The notes under the pieces: model-generated
Seen by the model: the letters and a program-made list of their open reading frames with translations, nothing else
Database searches by the model: none
Told to the model about the DNA's origin: nothing
NCBI GenBank assembly: GCA_945957395.1
Contig: CAMFKE010000010.1
Span: forward strand, 1-64,000
DNA length: 64,000 nt
Direction: 5' to 3'
DNA from: an uncultured Opitutia bacterium
GTDB lineage: Bacteria; Verrucomicrobiota; Verrucomicrobiia; Opitutales; UBA953
Position numbers and translations under genes: made by a program
Shown here: positions 8,275 to 15,401 of the stretch, in pieces
How the letters are laid out: every line of letters starts with the position of its first letter
How positions within the stretch are numbered: position 1 is the first letter of the stretch

Positions 8275-10764
8275 TCACTTGCCGCCCGCGAGGCGGTCGG
8301 CGAGCAGGCGCAGGGTGGCCAGCGGCGCGTCGCCCGGACGGGAGGCGGCCAGGCGCGCCACCTGCTTGCGAAGCTCGGCGCGGTCGGTGCCGGCGGCGTT
8401 GGGGTTGTCGGCGTAGCACTCGGCCACGAAGGCCGCGCAGGCGGCGAGCCGCACGCCCTCGGGCGCGTCGGCGAAGGCTGGGGCGCCGGAGTTGGGCACG
8501 CCCCACTCGCGTTCGCGGTAATCCTGCGTGCCGGGCACGCGGTGGCGCACGCGCACCGTGCCGATGTCGCCGGCGCCGTCGGGCTTGATCTCGAGCGAGT
8601 ACACAGCGGTGCCGGACTCGGCGGCCGCGAGCTCCGCGGCGTCCACGGTGTTGTCGCGGAAGTCCTGCTTGCGCAGGCGGTGCTTCTCGTAGCCGAGGAG
8701 GCGCCAGGAGGCGACGCGGGCGGGGTTGAACTCGACCTGCACCTTCACATCGTTGGCGAACGGACGCAGCGCGCCGGCGAGCTTGGCGCCGAGTTCGGAG
8801 CGCGCCTCGTCGGCGTTGTTGAGGTAGGCGTAGCGGCCGTCGCCCTTGCGCGAGAGGTTCTCGAGCATGACATCGTTGTAGCCGTCGAAGCCGATGCCGA
8901 AGCAATCGAGCGCGCGGCCCTGGCGCCGGTTGGCCTCCACCACGGCGGCGAGCCGGGCGGGGTCGGCGTCGCCGAGGTTGGCGGCGCCGTCGGTGAGCAG
9001 GAGCACGCGGGCGGAGGCCCCTGAGCGCACCTGACGCGCGAGCTGGGCGTAGGCCTCGTTCAAAGCGTTCTCCAGGTTGGTGCCGCCCTCGGCGGGCACG
9101 CCGGTTTTCGCCAGCTCGCGCAGCGGGGCCGGATTCGAGCCGTCCATGCGGTCGATGATCAGCCGCGTGGAGCGCGAGAAACCGAGGACGGAGACCTTGT
9201 CGCCGGCGCGCAGGTTGTCAGCGAGCGCGTTGAGCGCGGCGGCGACGGTGTCGCGGCGGTCGGCGCGCTCCATGGAGCCGGAGGCGTCGAGGAGGACGAT
9301 CAGGTGCAGCGGCGAACCGGCGGCGCGGCCTTCGGCGGCGGTGCGCAGGGAGAGGCGCAGGAGCGTGCGGTTGTGCGCGAACGGGTGGCGCGACTGCTCC
9401 TGGCGCAGCGACACGGCCTCCTGGGCGAGCGGCGCGGGGTCGCGGAAGCGCTGGGCGTTCACGAACTCCTCGGTGCGGATGCCGGAAGGATCCGGATACG
9501 CGCCGCGTCGGGCGGCTTCGCCGGCGAGGCGGAAGGACACATCGCTCACATTGAGCGAGAAGGTGCTCCAGGCGTTTTCGGCGGTGAGCGTCTCGGTCTG
9601 CACAACCGGCTCGGCGGGTTTGGCATCCTTCGACTCGGCGCGCATTTCGGACGCCGCGGCTTCGTCGGACGCGGTGTCGGAGCGATTGGCGGCGACCTGA
9701 TTGGAGACAATGCCGTCGCCCACGGCGGCCCGTCCGGTGGAACGCGCGCCGAAGGTGCTGACGTAGCTCTTGCCGCCGCCCTTGCCGATGCCGACCCCTG
9801 TGCCTTCGCCGCCTCCGGTGCCGCCGCCGGCGCTTTTCGCGAGGCCGCCGGCGGAGAGGCCGGAGGCAAACGCGGCAGGCGCCGTGGCGGGCGCGGCGGG
9901 CAAGGCCATGTCGGCGCTCTCACTCTTGGAAACGATGCGATCGCGAGACATGCCGACCGCCGGGGAGGCGGGCATGTAGGCTTCGGCGCTGCGCCGGTCG
10001 TCACCGGCACCGTCGGCTTCGGAGGCGGCCGCCAAGGCGGCATTGGCCGGGGCGGGCGCCTTGGAACGCAGCTTGTGTTCAAACATCTTGGCCTTCTCAC
10101 CGGATGCGCCGCCTCCCACGCCACCGGGTGCGGAATCGAAGAGCGTCTTTTCGTTTGTGAGCGCTCGCCCGGGTGCCATGGCGGAAACCTCACTCGGACC
10201 GGCGGCGACGGACATTTCCGGCTCCGCAACGCTATCGTGGTCGGCGGCGGCGCCTCCGGCTCCGGTGGCGAAGACATCGGGGGCCTGCATGCGCGGGGCG
10301 CGTTCGGCGTAGCGCACCTTCTTAATCGAAACTCCGGGGATGACCAGGGCGGCGAGAATCAGCAGGACGGCCAGGAGCGCCGCGTACTTGGGCGCGGCGG
10401 ACAGCGCCGTGCGGAAAAATGCGACGACATTGGTGTGGCGCGGAAACGGCTGCGGCGCCGCCTCCTCGGCGAACGCGACCGGGCGGCGCAGTTTCTCCAG
10501 GAGGGCGGCGCGGCGGTCCGGGTCGAGGCGCAGCTCCGGCGCGGAGTCGGGGCGCGAGGCGTCGGGGAGCATTCCGAGAAGGGCGGCGGTGCGGTCGCGG
10601 TAGGCGCGCAGGTCGGGCCGGCGGGAAAGGAGTTCCTCCACGGCTTCGCGTTCGAAGGGCGAGGCCTCGCCGAGCAGCACGGCGAGCACGCGCGCCTCGT
10701 CGGAGGACAGGGCGTCGTGCGGGAAATCGCGGTCGGGGGGAGTGTGTGGTTGGTCGGGGTTCAT
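8275..10764 (-). CDS. YfbK-like von Willebrand factor A protein with anti-sigma-like N-terminus
   Basis: 829 residues. Residues ~20-65 form a short helical region like the cytoplasmic part of anti-sigma factors, followed by one membrane helix (~125-145) and a long Ala/Gly/Ser-rich linker. Next come a vWF_A N-terminal type domain (from ENAWSTFSLNVSDVSFR), a vWA domain with the MIDAS motif DASGS (~490), and a YfbK C-terminal/DUF3520-like region. The order matches the E. coli YfbK family, extended here by the cytoplasmic and membrane parts. The gene is just downstream of an ECF sigma gene, so sigma control through the N-terminus is plausible but inferred. The vWA part would sit outside the membrane and could bind metal-dependent partners, perhaps the giant protein encoded next. 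Confidence 0.88.
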   Translation of the reverse strand: MNPDQPHTPPDRDFPHDALSSDEARVLAVLLGEASPFEREAVEELLSRRPDLRAYRDRTAALLGMLPDASRPDSAPELRLDPDRRAALLEKLRRPVAFAEEAAPQPFPRHTNVVAFFRTALSAAPKYAALLAVLLILAALVIPGVSIKKVRYAERAPRMQAPDVFATGAGGAAADHDSVAEPEMSVAAGPSEVSAMAPGRALTNEKTLFDSAPGGVGGGASGEKAKMFEHKLRSKAPAPANAALAAASEADGAGDDRRSAEAYMPASPAVGMSRDRIVSKSESADMALPAAPATAPAAFASGLSAGGLAKSAGGGTGGGEGTGVGIGKGGGKSYVSTFGARSTGRAAVGDGIVSNQVAANRSDTASDEAAASEMRAESKDAKPAEPVVQTETLTAENAWSTFSLNVSDVSFRLAGEAARRGAYPDPSGIRTEEFVNAQRFRDPAPLAQEAVSLRQEQSRHPFAHNRTLLRLSLRTAAEGRAAGSPLHLIVLLDASGSMERADRRDTVAAALNALADNLRAGDKVSVLGFSRSTRLIIDRMDGSNPAPLRELAKTGVPAEGGTNLENALNEAYAQLARQVRSGASARVLLLTDGAANLGDADPARLAAVVEANRRQGRALDCFGIGFDGYNDVMLENLSRKGDGRYAYLNNADEARSELGAKLAGALRPFANDVKVQVEFNPARVASWRLLGYEKHRLRKQDFRDNTVDAAELAAAESGTAVYSLEIKPDGAGDIGTVRVRHRVPGTQDYREREWGVPNSGAPAFADAPEGVRLAACAAFVAECYADNPNAAGTDRAELRKQVARLAASRPGDAPLATLRLLADRLAGGK

Positions 10765-10883
10765 GACCGGACAGGAAAGTTTTCGGGGTGCAGTTTGGAT
10801 GGCTCGCCCTCACGGGCTGCTCGGTTCCTCAGTTCGGCGAGCGGGACGGCGCCGAAGGATTTCCCGATTTCAGCGTTTCAAAA

Positions 10884-11423
10884 TCACGCGCCTTGGATGC
10901 GGAGCATGGCGGCGGAAAGCCGCTTGAGGGTGTGGTGCAGGCGGTAGCCGACATTGCCGACGGAGAGCCCGGTGCGCGCGGCGATGCCGGCGTAGTCGAG
11001 CCCGTCGTCGAACTTCAGCCGGACGAGCTCGCGGTCGCGCGGCGGCAGGTCGGCGAGGCACAGGCGCAGCGCGCCCAGCGACTCGGCGCGCTCGTCGCGC
11101 CGGTGGGCGGGCTCGTCGGCCGGGGTTTCCGCCAGGGCGTCCACCGGGGCGGTCGGCTTGCGCCGGCGCAGGTGGTCGAGGGCGAGACGGCGCACCACGG
11201 TGACCAGCCAGGCGCGCGGCTCGGCGACCTCCGAAAAACGCGGGTGCAGGCGCAGGAAGGCGTCCTGCACGATGTCCTGGGCGGCGGCGAAGTCGCCGGT
11301 CACGCCGTGGGCGAGGCGAAGGAGACGGGATTCCTCGGCGACAAAGAGTTGCTCCAGCGAAGACCCGGCGACGCCGGAGGCCGGCGGCGGCGAGGTCGGG
11401 AGGGTGTCCGTGGTGGGGGGCAT
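10884..11423 (-). CDS. ECF-type RNA polymerase sigma factor
   Basis: 179 residues from the start MPPTTDTLP. Region 2 is seen in LFVAEESRLLRLAHGVTGDFAAAQDIVQ... followed by FLRLHPRF and the RAWLVTVVRRLALDHLRRR stretch. Region 4 carries LPPRDRELVRLKFDDGLDYAGIAARTGLS with a helix-turn-helix. The frame stays open to 11570, but the added 49 residues are Pro-rich and run into the intergenic repeat, so the internal ATG at 11423 is preferred. It opens a minus-strand run with the vWA protein (119 bases on) and the giant envelope protein, and so probably directs transcription of an envelope response that includes its own operon. Confidence 0.9.
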   Translation of the reverse strand: MPPTTDTLPTSPPPASGVAGSSLEQLFVAEESRLLRLAHGVTGDFAAAQDIVQDAFLRLHPRFSEVAEPRAWLVTVVRRLALDHLRRRKPTAPVDALAETPADEPAHRRDERAESLGALRLCLADLPPRDRELVRLKFDDGLDYAGIAARTGLSVGNVGYRLHHTLKRLSAAMLRIQGA

Positions 11424-11552
11424 GGAAGCGGGGGAATCCGGGGGCAGATCGGGCGAGGCGCGTGCATGGAGTAAGACGCGCGGGGGCGGCGAATCCTTGG
11501 GGCCTTTTTTCAGAAAAGGAGATTTTTCGGGTAAGGGGGGTGTGAAGGAATT

Positions 11553-11775
11553 GCAGAAGGCAGAAGGCAAAATGCGGAAGTGGGGCCGACCTTCGGCCGG
11601 CCCGGCAGGTGACCGGATTCAAAAACGGTTCCGCACGCGCCGAGCGCAGCGAGGCCACTTCGGCCTTCTGCATTTTGCCTTCTGCATTCGCCCGGCCCCA
11701 CTTCTGCATTCTGCATTTTGCCTTCTGCATTCGCCCGGCCCCACTTCTGCATTCCGCCTTCTGCATTTTGCCTTG
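11553..11775. repeat. GCAGAAGGC-type palindromic element with two 43-bp tandem units
   Basis: This fills most of the 384-base gap between the divergent sigma factor and U32 genes. The left arm (11553-11580) is made of GCAGAAGGC and AAAATGC motifs. The right part (from ~11658) is their complement, CCTTCTGCATT, expanded into two tandem copies of a 43-base unit (starting 11678 and 11721), each containing CGCCCGGCCCCA. Between the arms is the shared core: AAGTGGGGC, a GGCC hairpin, GACCGGATTC, AAAAACGGTTCCGCACGCGCC and GAGGCCACTTC. Short open frames here are repeat translations, not genes. No clear promoter was found in the rest of the gap. Confidence 0.8.
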
Positions 11776-11807
11776 GCCGCCGTTGGCGGCCCGGTGACCT
11801 TGGCGGC

Positions 11808-13064
11808 ATGCAAAAGAGCACGCACGCGAGGGACATCGAGATCATGGCGCCGGCCGGGTCGTACGCCATGGCCTCGGCCGCCATCCGGGCGGGCGCCAAG
11901 TCGGTGTATTTCGGCGTGGGCCCGCTGAACATGCGCTCGCACGCCACCGGACTGACCGAGGCCGACCTGCCGCGCCTGGCGCGCCTGTGCCGTTGGTGCG
12001 GCGTGCAGAGCTACCTGACGCTCAACACCATCGTGTACGACGAGGACATGCCGGCCATGCGCCGCATGTGCGACCTGGCGAAGTCGGCCGGCGTTTCGGC
12101 CGTCATCGCCACCGACCTCGCCGCCATCGGGTACGCGCGCTCCATCGGGCTGGAGGTGCACATGTCGGTGCAGGCGAACATCGCCAACCTCGAGTCGGTG
12201 CGCTTCTTCGCCGCCTTCGCCGATGTGGTGGTGCTGGCGCGCGAGCTCACGCTGGAGCAGATCCGCGCCATCTGCGAGGGCGTGCGCGAGCAGGGCATCC
12301 GGGGCCCGTCGGGCGAGCTCGTGCGCATCGAGGTCTTCGTACACGGCGCCCTGTGCATCGCCGTTTCCGGCAAGTGCGGCATGAGCCTCGCCCTCAAGGG
12401 CCAGTCCGGCAACCGCGGCGCGTGCACGCAGCCCTGCCGCCGCCGTTACCGCGTGACCGACGACGAGACGGGCGACGAGCTCGTCATCGACAACGAGTAT
12501 GTGATGTCGCCGCGCGACATCTGCCTGATCGAGCACTTGGACAAACTTGTCGGTGCGGGCGTATCGGTGCTGAAAATCGAGGGGCGCGGGCGCAACGCCG
12601 ACTATGTGTCGACCGTCGCCGGCGTGTACCACGAGGCGCTCGCCGCGCTGGACGCCGGCGAGTACACGCCCGAGCGCAAGGCCGCCTGGCTGGCGCGGCT
12701 GCAGACCGTGTACAACCGCAAGTTCTGGAGCGGCGGCTACATCTGCGGCAAGCCGGTCGACGAGTGGAGCGAGAGCGCGGATTCGCAGGCCACGCTGCGC
12801 CGGCGCCACATCGGCACGGTGGTGAACGCCTACCACCGGCTCAATGTCATCGAGTTCCGCCTGTTCCTGCCCCGCCTCGCGGTGGGCGACCTCATCCTGG
12901 TCGAAGGCCCCACGACCGGCGCCCTGCGCCACACGGTCGAGGCCCTGCGCGTGAACGGCGAACCGGCCGAGGTCGCCTCGCAGGGCGACACCGTCACACT
13001 CTCCCTGCCGGCCAAGGCACGGCGCGCGGACAAGGTGTACCTGCTGGAAGAGCAGAAGGCATAA
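11808..13064 (+). CDS. peptidase U32 family protein (TrhP/RlhA/YhbU type)
   Basis: 418 residues beginning MQKSTHARDIEIMAPAGS. The U32 core is clear: MAPAGSYAMASAAIRAGAKSVYFGV at the start, a TIM-barrel-like region, then the signature IEVFVHGALCIAVSGKCGMS followed by GNRGACTQPCR, whose cysteines are typical of the family. Later ILIEGRGR-like and VYNRKFWSGGY segments match the collagenase/TrhP C-terminal half. Members studied in E. coli (TrhP, RlhA, UbiU/UbiV) act in tRNA or 23S rRNA hydroxylation or quinone synthesis rather than proteolysis; RNA hydroxylation is my preferred guess. An upstream in-frame extension to 11718 is repeat sequence. The last codons (EEQKA) already resemble the repeat arm that follows. 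Confidence 0.85.
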   Translation: MQKSTHARDIEIMAPAGSYAMASAAIRAGAKSVYFGVGPLNMRSHATGLTEADLPRLARLCRWCGVQSYLTLNTIVYDEDMPAMRRMCDLAKSAGVSAVIATDLAAIGYARSIGLEVHMSVQANIANLESVRFFAAFADVVVLARELTLEQIRAICEGVREQGIRGPSGELVRIEVFVHGALCIAVSGKCGMSLALKGQSGNRGACTQPCRRRYRVTDDETGDELVIDNEYVMSPRDICLIEHLDKLVGAGVSVLKIEGRGRNADYVSTVAGVYHEALAALDAGEYTPERKAAWLARLQTVYNRKFWSGGYICGKPVDEWSESADSQATLRRRHIGTVVNAYHRLNVIEFRLFLPRLAVGDLILVEGPTTGALRHTVEALRVNGEPAEVASQGDTVTLSLPAKARRADKVYLLEEQKA

Positions 13065-13071
13065 GCCGAAA

Positions 13072-13231
13072 CGCAGAAGGCGGAATGCAGAATGCAGAAG
13101 TGGGGCCGCCCTTCGGCCGGCCCGGCAGCTGACCGGATTCGAAAACGGTCCCGCACGCGCCGAGCCACCGGCGAGGCCACCTCCCACCTCCCACCTCGCA
13201 CCTTCCACCTTCAATCTTCACCCTTCCGCCT
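13072..13231. repeat. palindrome-core element with mismatched arms (GCAGAAGGC left, CCACCTCCCACCT right)
   Basis: The left arm (13072-13101) has GCAGAAGGC and ATGCAGAAT motifs. The centre holds AAGTGGGGCCG, a CTTCGG-type GGCCG hairpin, GACCGGATTCGAAAACGGTC, CCGCACGCGCC and GAGGCCAC. The right arm (~13180-13231) is a pyrimidine-rich run of CACCTCCCACCT and CACCTTCCACCTT motifs that does not pair with the left arm. The element at the right edge of the window (63890-64000) has the same two arm types in inverse orientation. It lies between the U32 and clpP genes; the remaining ~110 bases before clpP show no clear feature. Confidence 0.75.
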
Positions 13232-13340
13232 TGGACTCGCTTGCCGGCGGAGTCGGGCGCAATTCAGGTGTTGAACCGGGTCGGGCGCCGTCCACGCTGT
13301 GGCGCTTTCCGACCCGTTTTCCCCCAAAACTTTTCCGACC

Positions 13341-13943
13341 ATGTTCCGCAACGACGACGAAGAAGAATGCCCGAAGAAGCCCGAGGCCGCGGCGTCGCCG
13401 CTGGGCGCGCAGATCCAGAAGAAGTTTTTGGAGCAGCGTAAGATCTTCCTGTGGGGCGGCGTGGACAGCGACACGGCGCGCGACATCGTGGAGAAGCTGC
13501 TGTACCTGGAGGCGACCGATCCCGGCAAGGACATCACCTTCTACATCAACACGCCCGGCGGCAGCATCACCGACGGCATGGCCATCTACGACACCATCAA
13601 GCTCATCAGCTCGCCGGTGAAGGTGGTGGTCACGGGCATGGCCGCCTCCATGGGCTCCATCCTGCTCTCGGCGCCGAAGAAGGGTAACCGTTTCCTGTAC
13701 CCGTCGTCGCGCGTGATGATCCACCAGCCGCTCATCATGGGCCGCATCGTCGCCCCGGCCGTGGACATCCACATCCAGGCGCAGGAGATGGAACGCCTGC
13801 GCAACGAGCTCAACGGCATCCTTGCCGCCGCCTCCGGCCAGCCGCTGGCGAAGGTGGAGAAGGACACCGACCGCGACTTCTACCTGAACGCCGAGGAGGC
13901 CATCGCGTACGGCCTTGCCGACGCCATCGTGGACAAACTCTGA
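13341..13943 (+). CDS. clpP: ATP-dependent Clp protease proteolytic subunit
   Basis: 200 residues from MFRNDDEEE; an upstream in-frame start at 13299 adds a non-conserved stretch. The ClpP fold is plain: YINTPGGSITDGMAIYDT, catalytic Ser103 in GMAASMGS, His128 in RVMIHQP and Asp179 in EKDTDRDF. The N-terminal 25 residues are charged and Pro-rich, unlike the usual axial-loop sequence, and no clpX lies beside it, so this may be a second, specialised ClpP paralogue. It would form tetradecameric chambers fed by Clp ATPases encoded elsewhere. The neighbours (U32, rhomboid, S41 protease) make a loose protein-quality cluster, but repeats separate the genes and cotranscription is uncertain. Confidence 0.93.
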   Translation: MFRNDDEEECPKKPEAAASPLGAQIQKKFLEQRKIFLWGGVDSDTARDIVEKLLYLEATDPGKDITFYINTPGGSITDGMAIYDTIKLISSPVKVVVTGMAASMGSILLSAPKKGNRFLYPSSRVMIHQPLIMGRIVAPAVDIHIQAQEMERLRNELNGILAAASGQPLAKVEKDTDRDFYLNAEEAIAYGLADAIVDKL

Positions 13944-13944
13944 T

Positions 13945-14225
13945 AGGATTCAGGGTTCAGATTTCAGGGTTCAGCCGGGCAGGACGGGTAAACGCCGACT
14001 CCCGGCCTTTTTTTGGCACAAGCGACCTCAACGCCACAGCAAGGACCACGAAAAGCGCCAAACACACGAAACACCCCGCCCCAATCCGGCATCGGGCAGA
14101 CGCCCTCTTGTGCCCACGGGGAAGCCGGCGAACCGCCTCACCGGGAGACTTTCGTGTGTTTCGTGACTTTCGTGGTTAAAAAACCGGGGCAAGCTCAGCC
14201 GGGGCGCCCCTGATTCCTGAAATCA
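13945..14225. repeat. nested inverted repeats filling the clpP-rhomboid gap
   Basis: The whole 303-base gap is explained by two nested palindromes. The outer arms are TTCAGGGTTCAG tandem motifs at 13945-13974 and the complementary CTGATTCCTGAAATCA at ~14210-14225. The inner arms are ACCACGAAA / CACACGAAA motifs at 14044-14073 and their complement TTTCGTG... at 14150-14177 (24 of 28 paired). The centre is a GC-rich 75-base segment without the AAAACGGT core seen in other elements. One element type appears to have inserted inside another. Confidence 0.7.
13974..14014 (+). terminator. possible rho-independent terminator after clpP
   Basis: GCCGGG (13974-13979) pairs with CCCGGC (14001-14006), followed by a seven-T run (14008-14014). 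The loop is long (21 bases) and the stem only six base pairs, so strength is uncertain. It lies just inside the outer repeat arm. Confidence 0.45.
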
Positions 14226-14246
14226 CCGCCCACCCCCTTTTCTCCG

Positions 14247-15236
14247 ATGGGACTGCACGACCGCGACTACATGCGACCGGACGACACAAGCGCGTTGGAG
14301 CGCCTGCGCCGGGCTTTCGCGCGGGCGACGGCGGTGCACTGGGCGGCGGGCGTGCTGGTCGCGGCGGGCGTGGTGCAGTTCGCACTCACCCTGGCGGGCC
14401 AATCCGGGGCGGTGCGCGACTACGCGGGGCTGTCCATCCGCGGGCTGCAAAGCCTGCGCGTGTGGGAGTTCGCCACTTACGCGCTGGTGCACAGCGACTT
14501 CTGGCACCTGCTCTTCAACGCGCTGGGTCTGTGGTTCCTCGGGCGCGGCGTGTGCGAGGAGCACGGCTCGCGCAAGTTTTGGAAAATCCTGGGCGGCGGC
14601 GTGCTCGCCGGGGCGCTGCTGTGGGCGCTCATCTGGTCGCTTCCCGTGGCGCACGGGGCGGAGCTGATCGGCGCCTACCGCACGCAGGCCACCCTGGTGG
14701 GCGCGTCGGCCGGCGTGTTCGCCGTGATGGCCTACTACATGGCGGACAAACTGCGCGAAGAGTTCCGCCTGCTCATCTTCCTCATCATCCCGGTCACCCT
14801 CGAGGGCTACTGGATCCTCGGCATCACCGCAGCGCTCTCGCTAGGCGGCCTGTTCCTCACGGAAATCCCCGTGGCCACCGGCTACTGGCGCGCCCTGCTC
14901 AACGACCCCATGAGCCACTCCGCGCACCTGGGCGGCCTCGCCCTGGGCTTCCTCTGGCGCCTCGCCGAAATCCGCCTGCCCGCCCTCCGCGCCGCCAAAC
15001 AGCGCGCCGCGTTCGCCGTGCTCGATAAGGACGCCGCAGCCGTGCCGCGCAGCAGCCGCGACCGGCGCTTCCCCGGCAAGCGCCCCGCCCCCGCCGCCGC
15101 CGCCACCCCCGAACCGGCCGACCTGCGCGCCGAGGTGGACCGCATCCTGGACAAGATCAACGCCAGCGGCTTCGGCTCCCTCTCCGCGCAGGAGCGCGCC
15201 ACACTCGAACGCGCCCGCGAGATTCTGCGACGCTAG
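14247..15236 (+). CDS. rhomboid family intramembrane serine protease
   Basis: 329 residues with about six membrane segments in the first 240. The rhomboid catalytic dyad is visible: Ser154 in LVGASAGVFAV and His227 in SHSAHLGGLALG. HSDFWHLLFNALGLWFLG matches the conserved rhomboid WHLLFNMLAL-type segment. Residues ~250-290 are a charged Ala/Pro/Arg linker. The last ~45 residues (EVDRILDKINASGFGSLSAQE...) match the DUF6576-like tail seen on rhomboids of Bacteroidota and Verrucomicrobiota. It would cleave membrane proteins within the inner membrane. The S41 protease gene starts 165 bases downstream on the same strand, so the two may act together. Confidence 0.92.
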   Translation: MGLHDRDYMRPDDTSALERLRRAFARATAVHWAAGVLVAAGVVQFALTLAGQSGAVRDYAGLSIRGLQSLRVWEFATYALVHSDFWHLLFNALGLWFLGRGVCEEHGSRKFWKILGGGVLAGALLWALIWSLPVAHGAELIGAYRTQATLVGASAGVFAVMAYYMADKLREEFRLLIFLIIPVTLEGYWILGITAALSLGGLFLTEIPVATGYWRALLNDPMSHSAHLGGLALGFLWRLAEIRLPALRAAKQRAAFAVLDKDAAAVPRSSRDRRFPGKRPAPAAAATPEPADLRAEVDRILDKINASGFGSLSAQERATLERAREILRR

Positions 15237-15401
15237 CCCCGAACCGGCGTTCACCCGGGTGCGCCGCCGCCACGCCGCCCCCGCGCCTCGGCCTGACAGA
15301 CGGAAAACCGCCCCCTCGACGCTCTTTTTACACCCACGGCCATCCGGGACTTCCTCACGGAACACCGAACCACGGAACCACCGCCCCCCCCTTTCCTCCC
15401 C

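Noticed and set aside
11658-11775. Tandem 43-base repeats looking like a short CRISPR array
   Set aside because: Only two units, no variable spacers between identical repeats, and the unit is the arm of a palindrome family found elsewhere. No cas genes are present.
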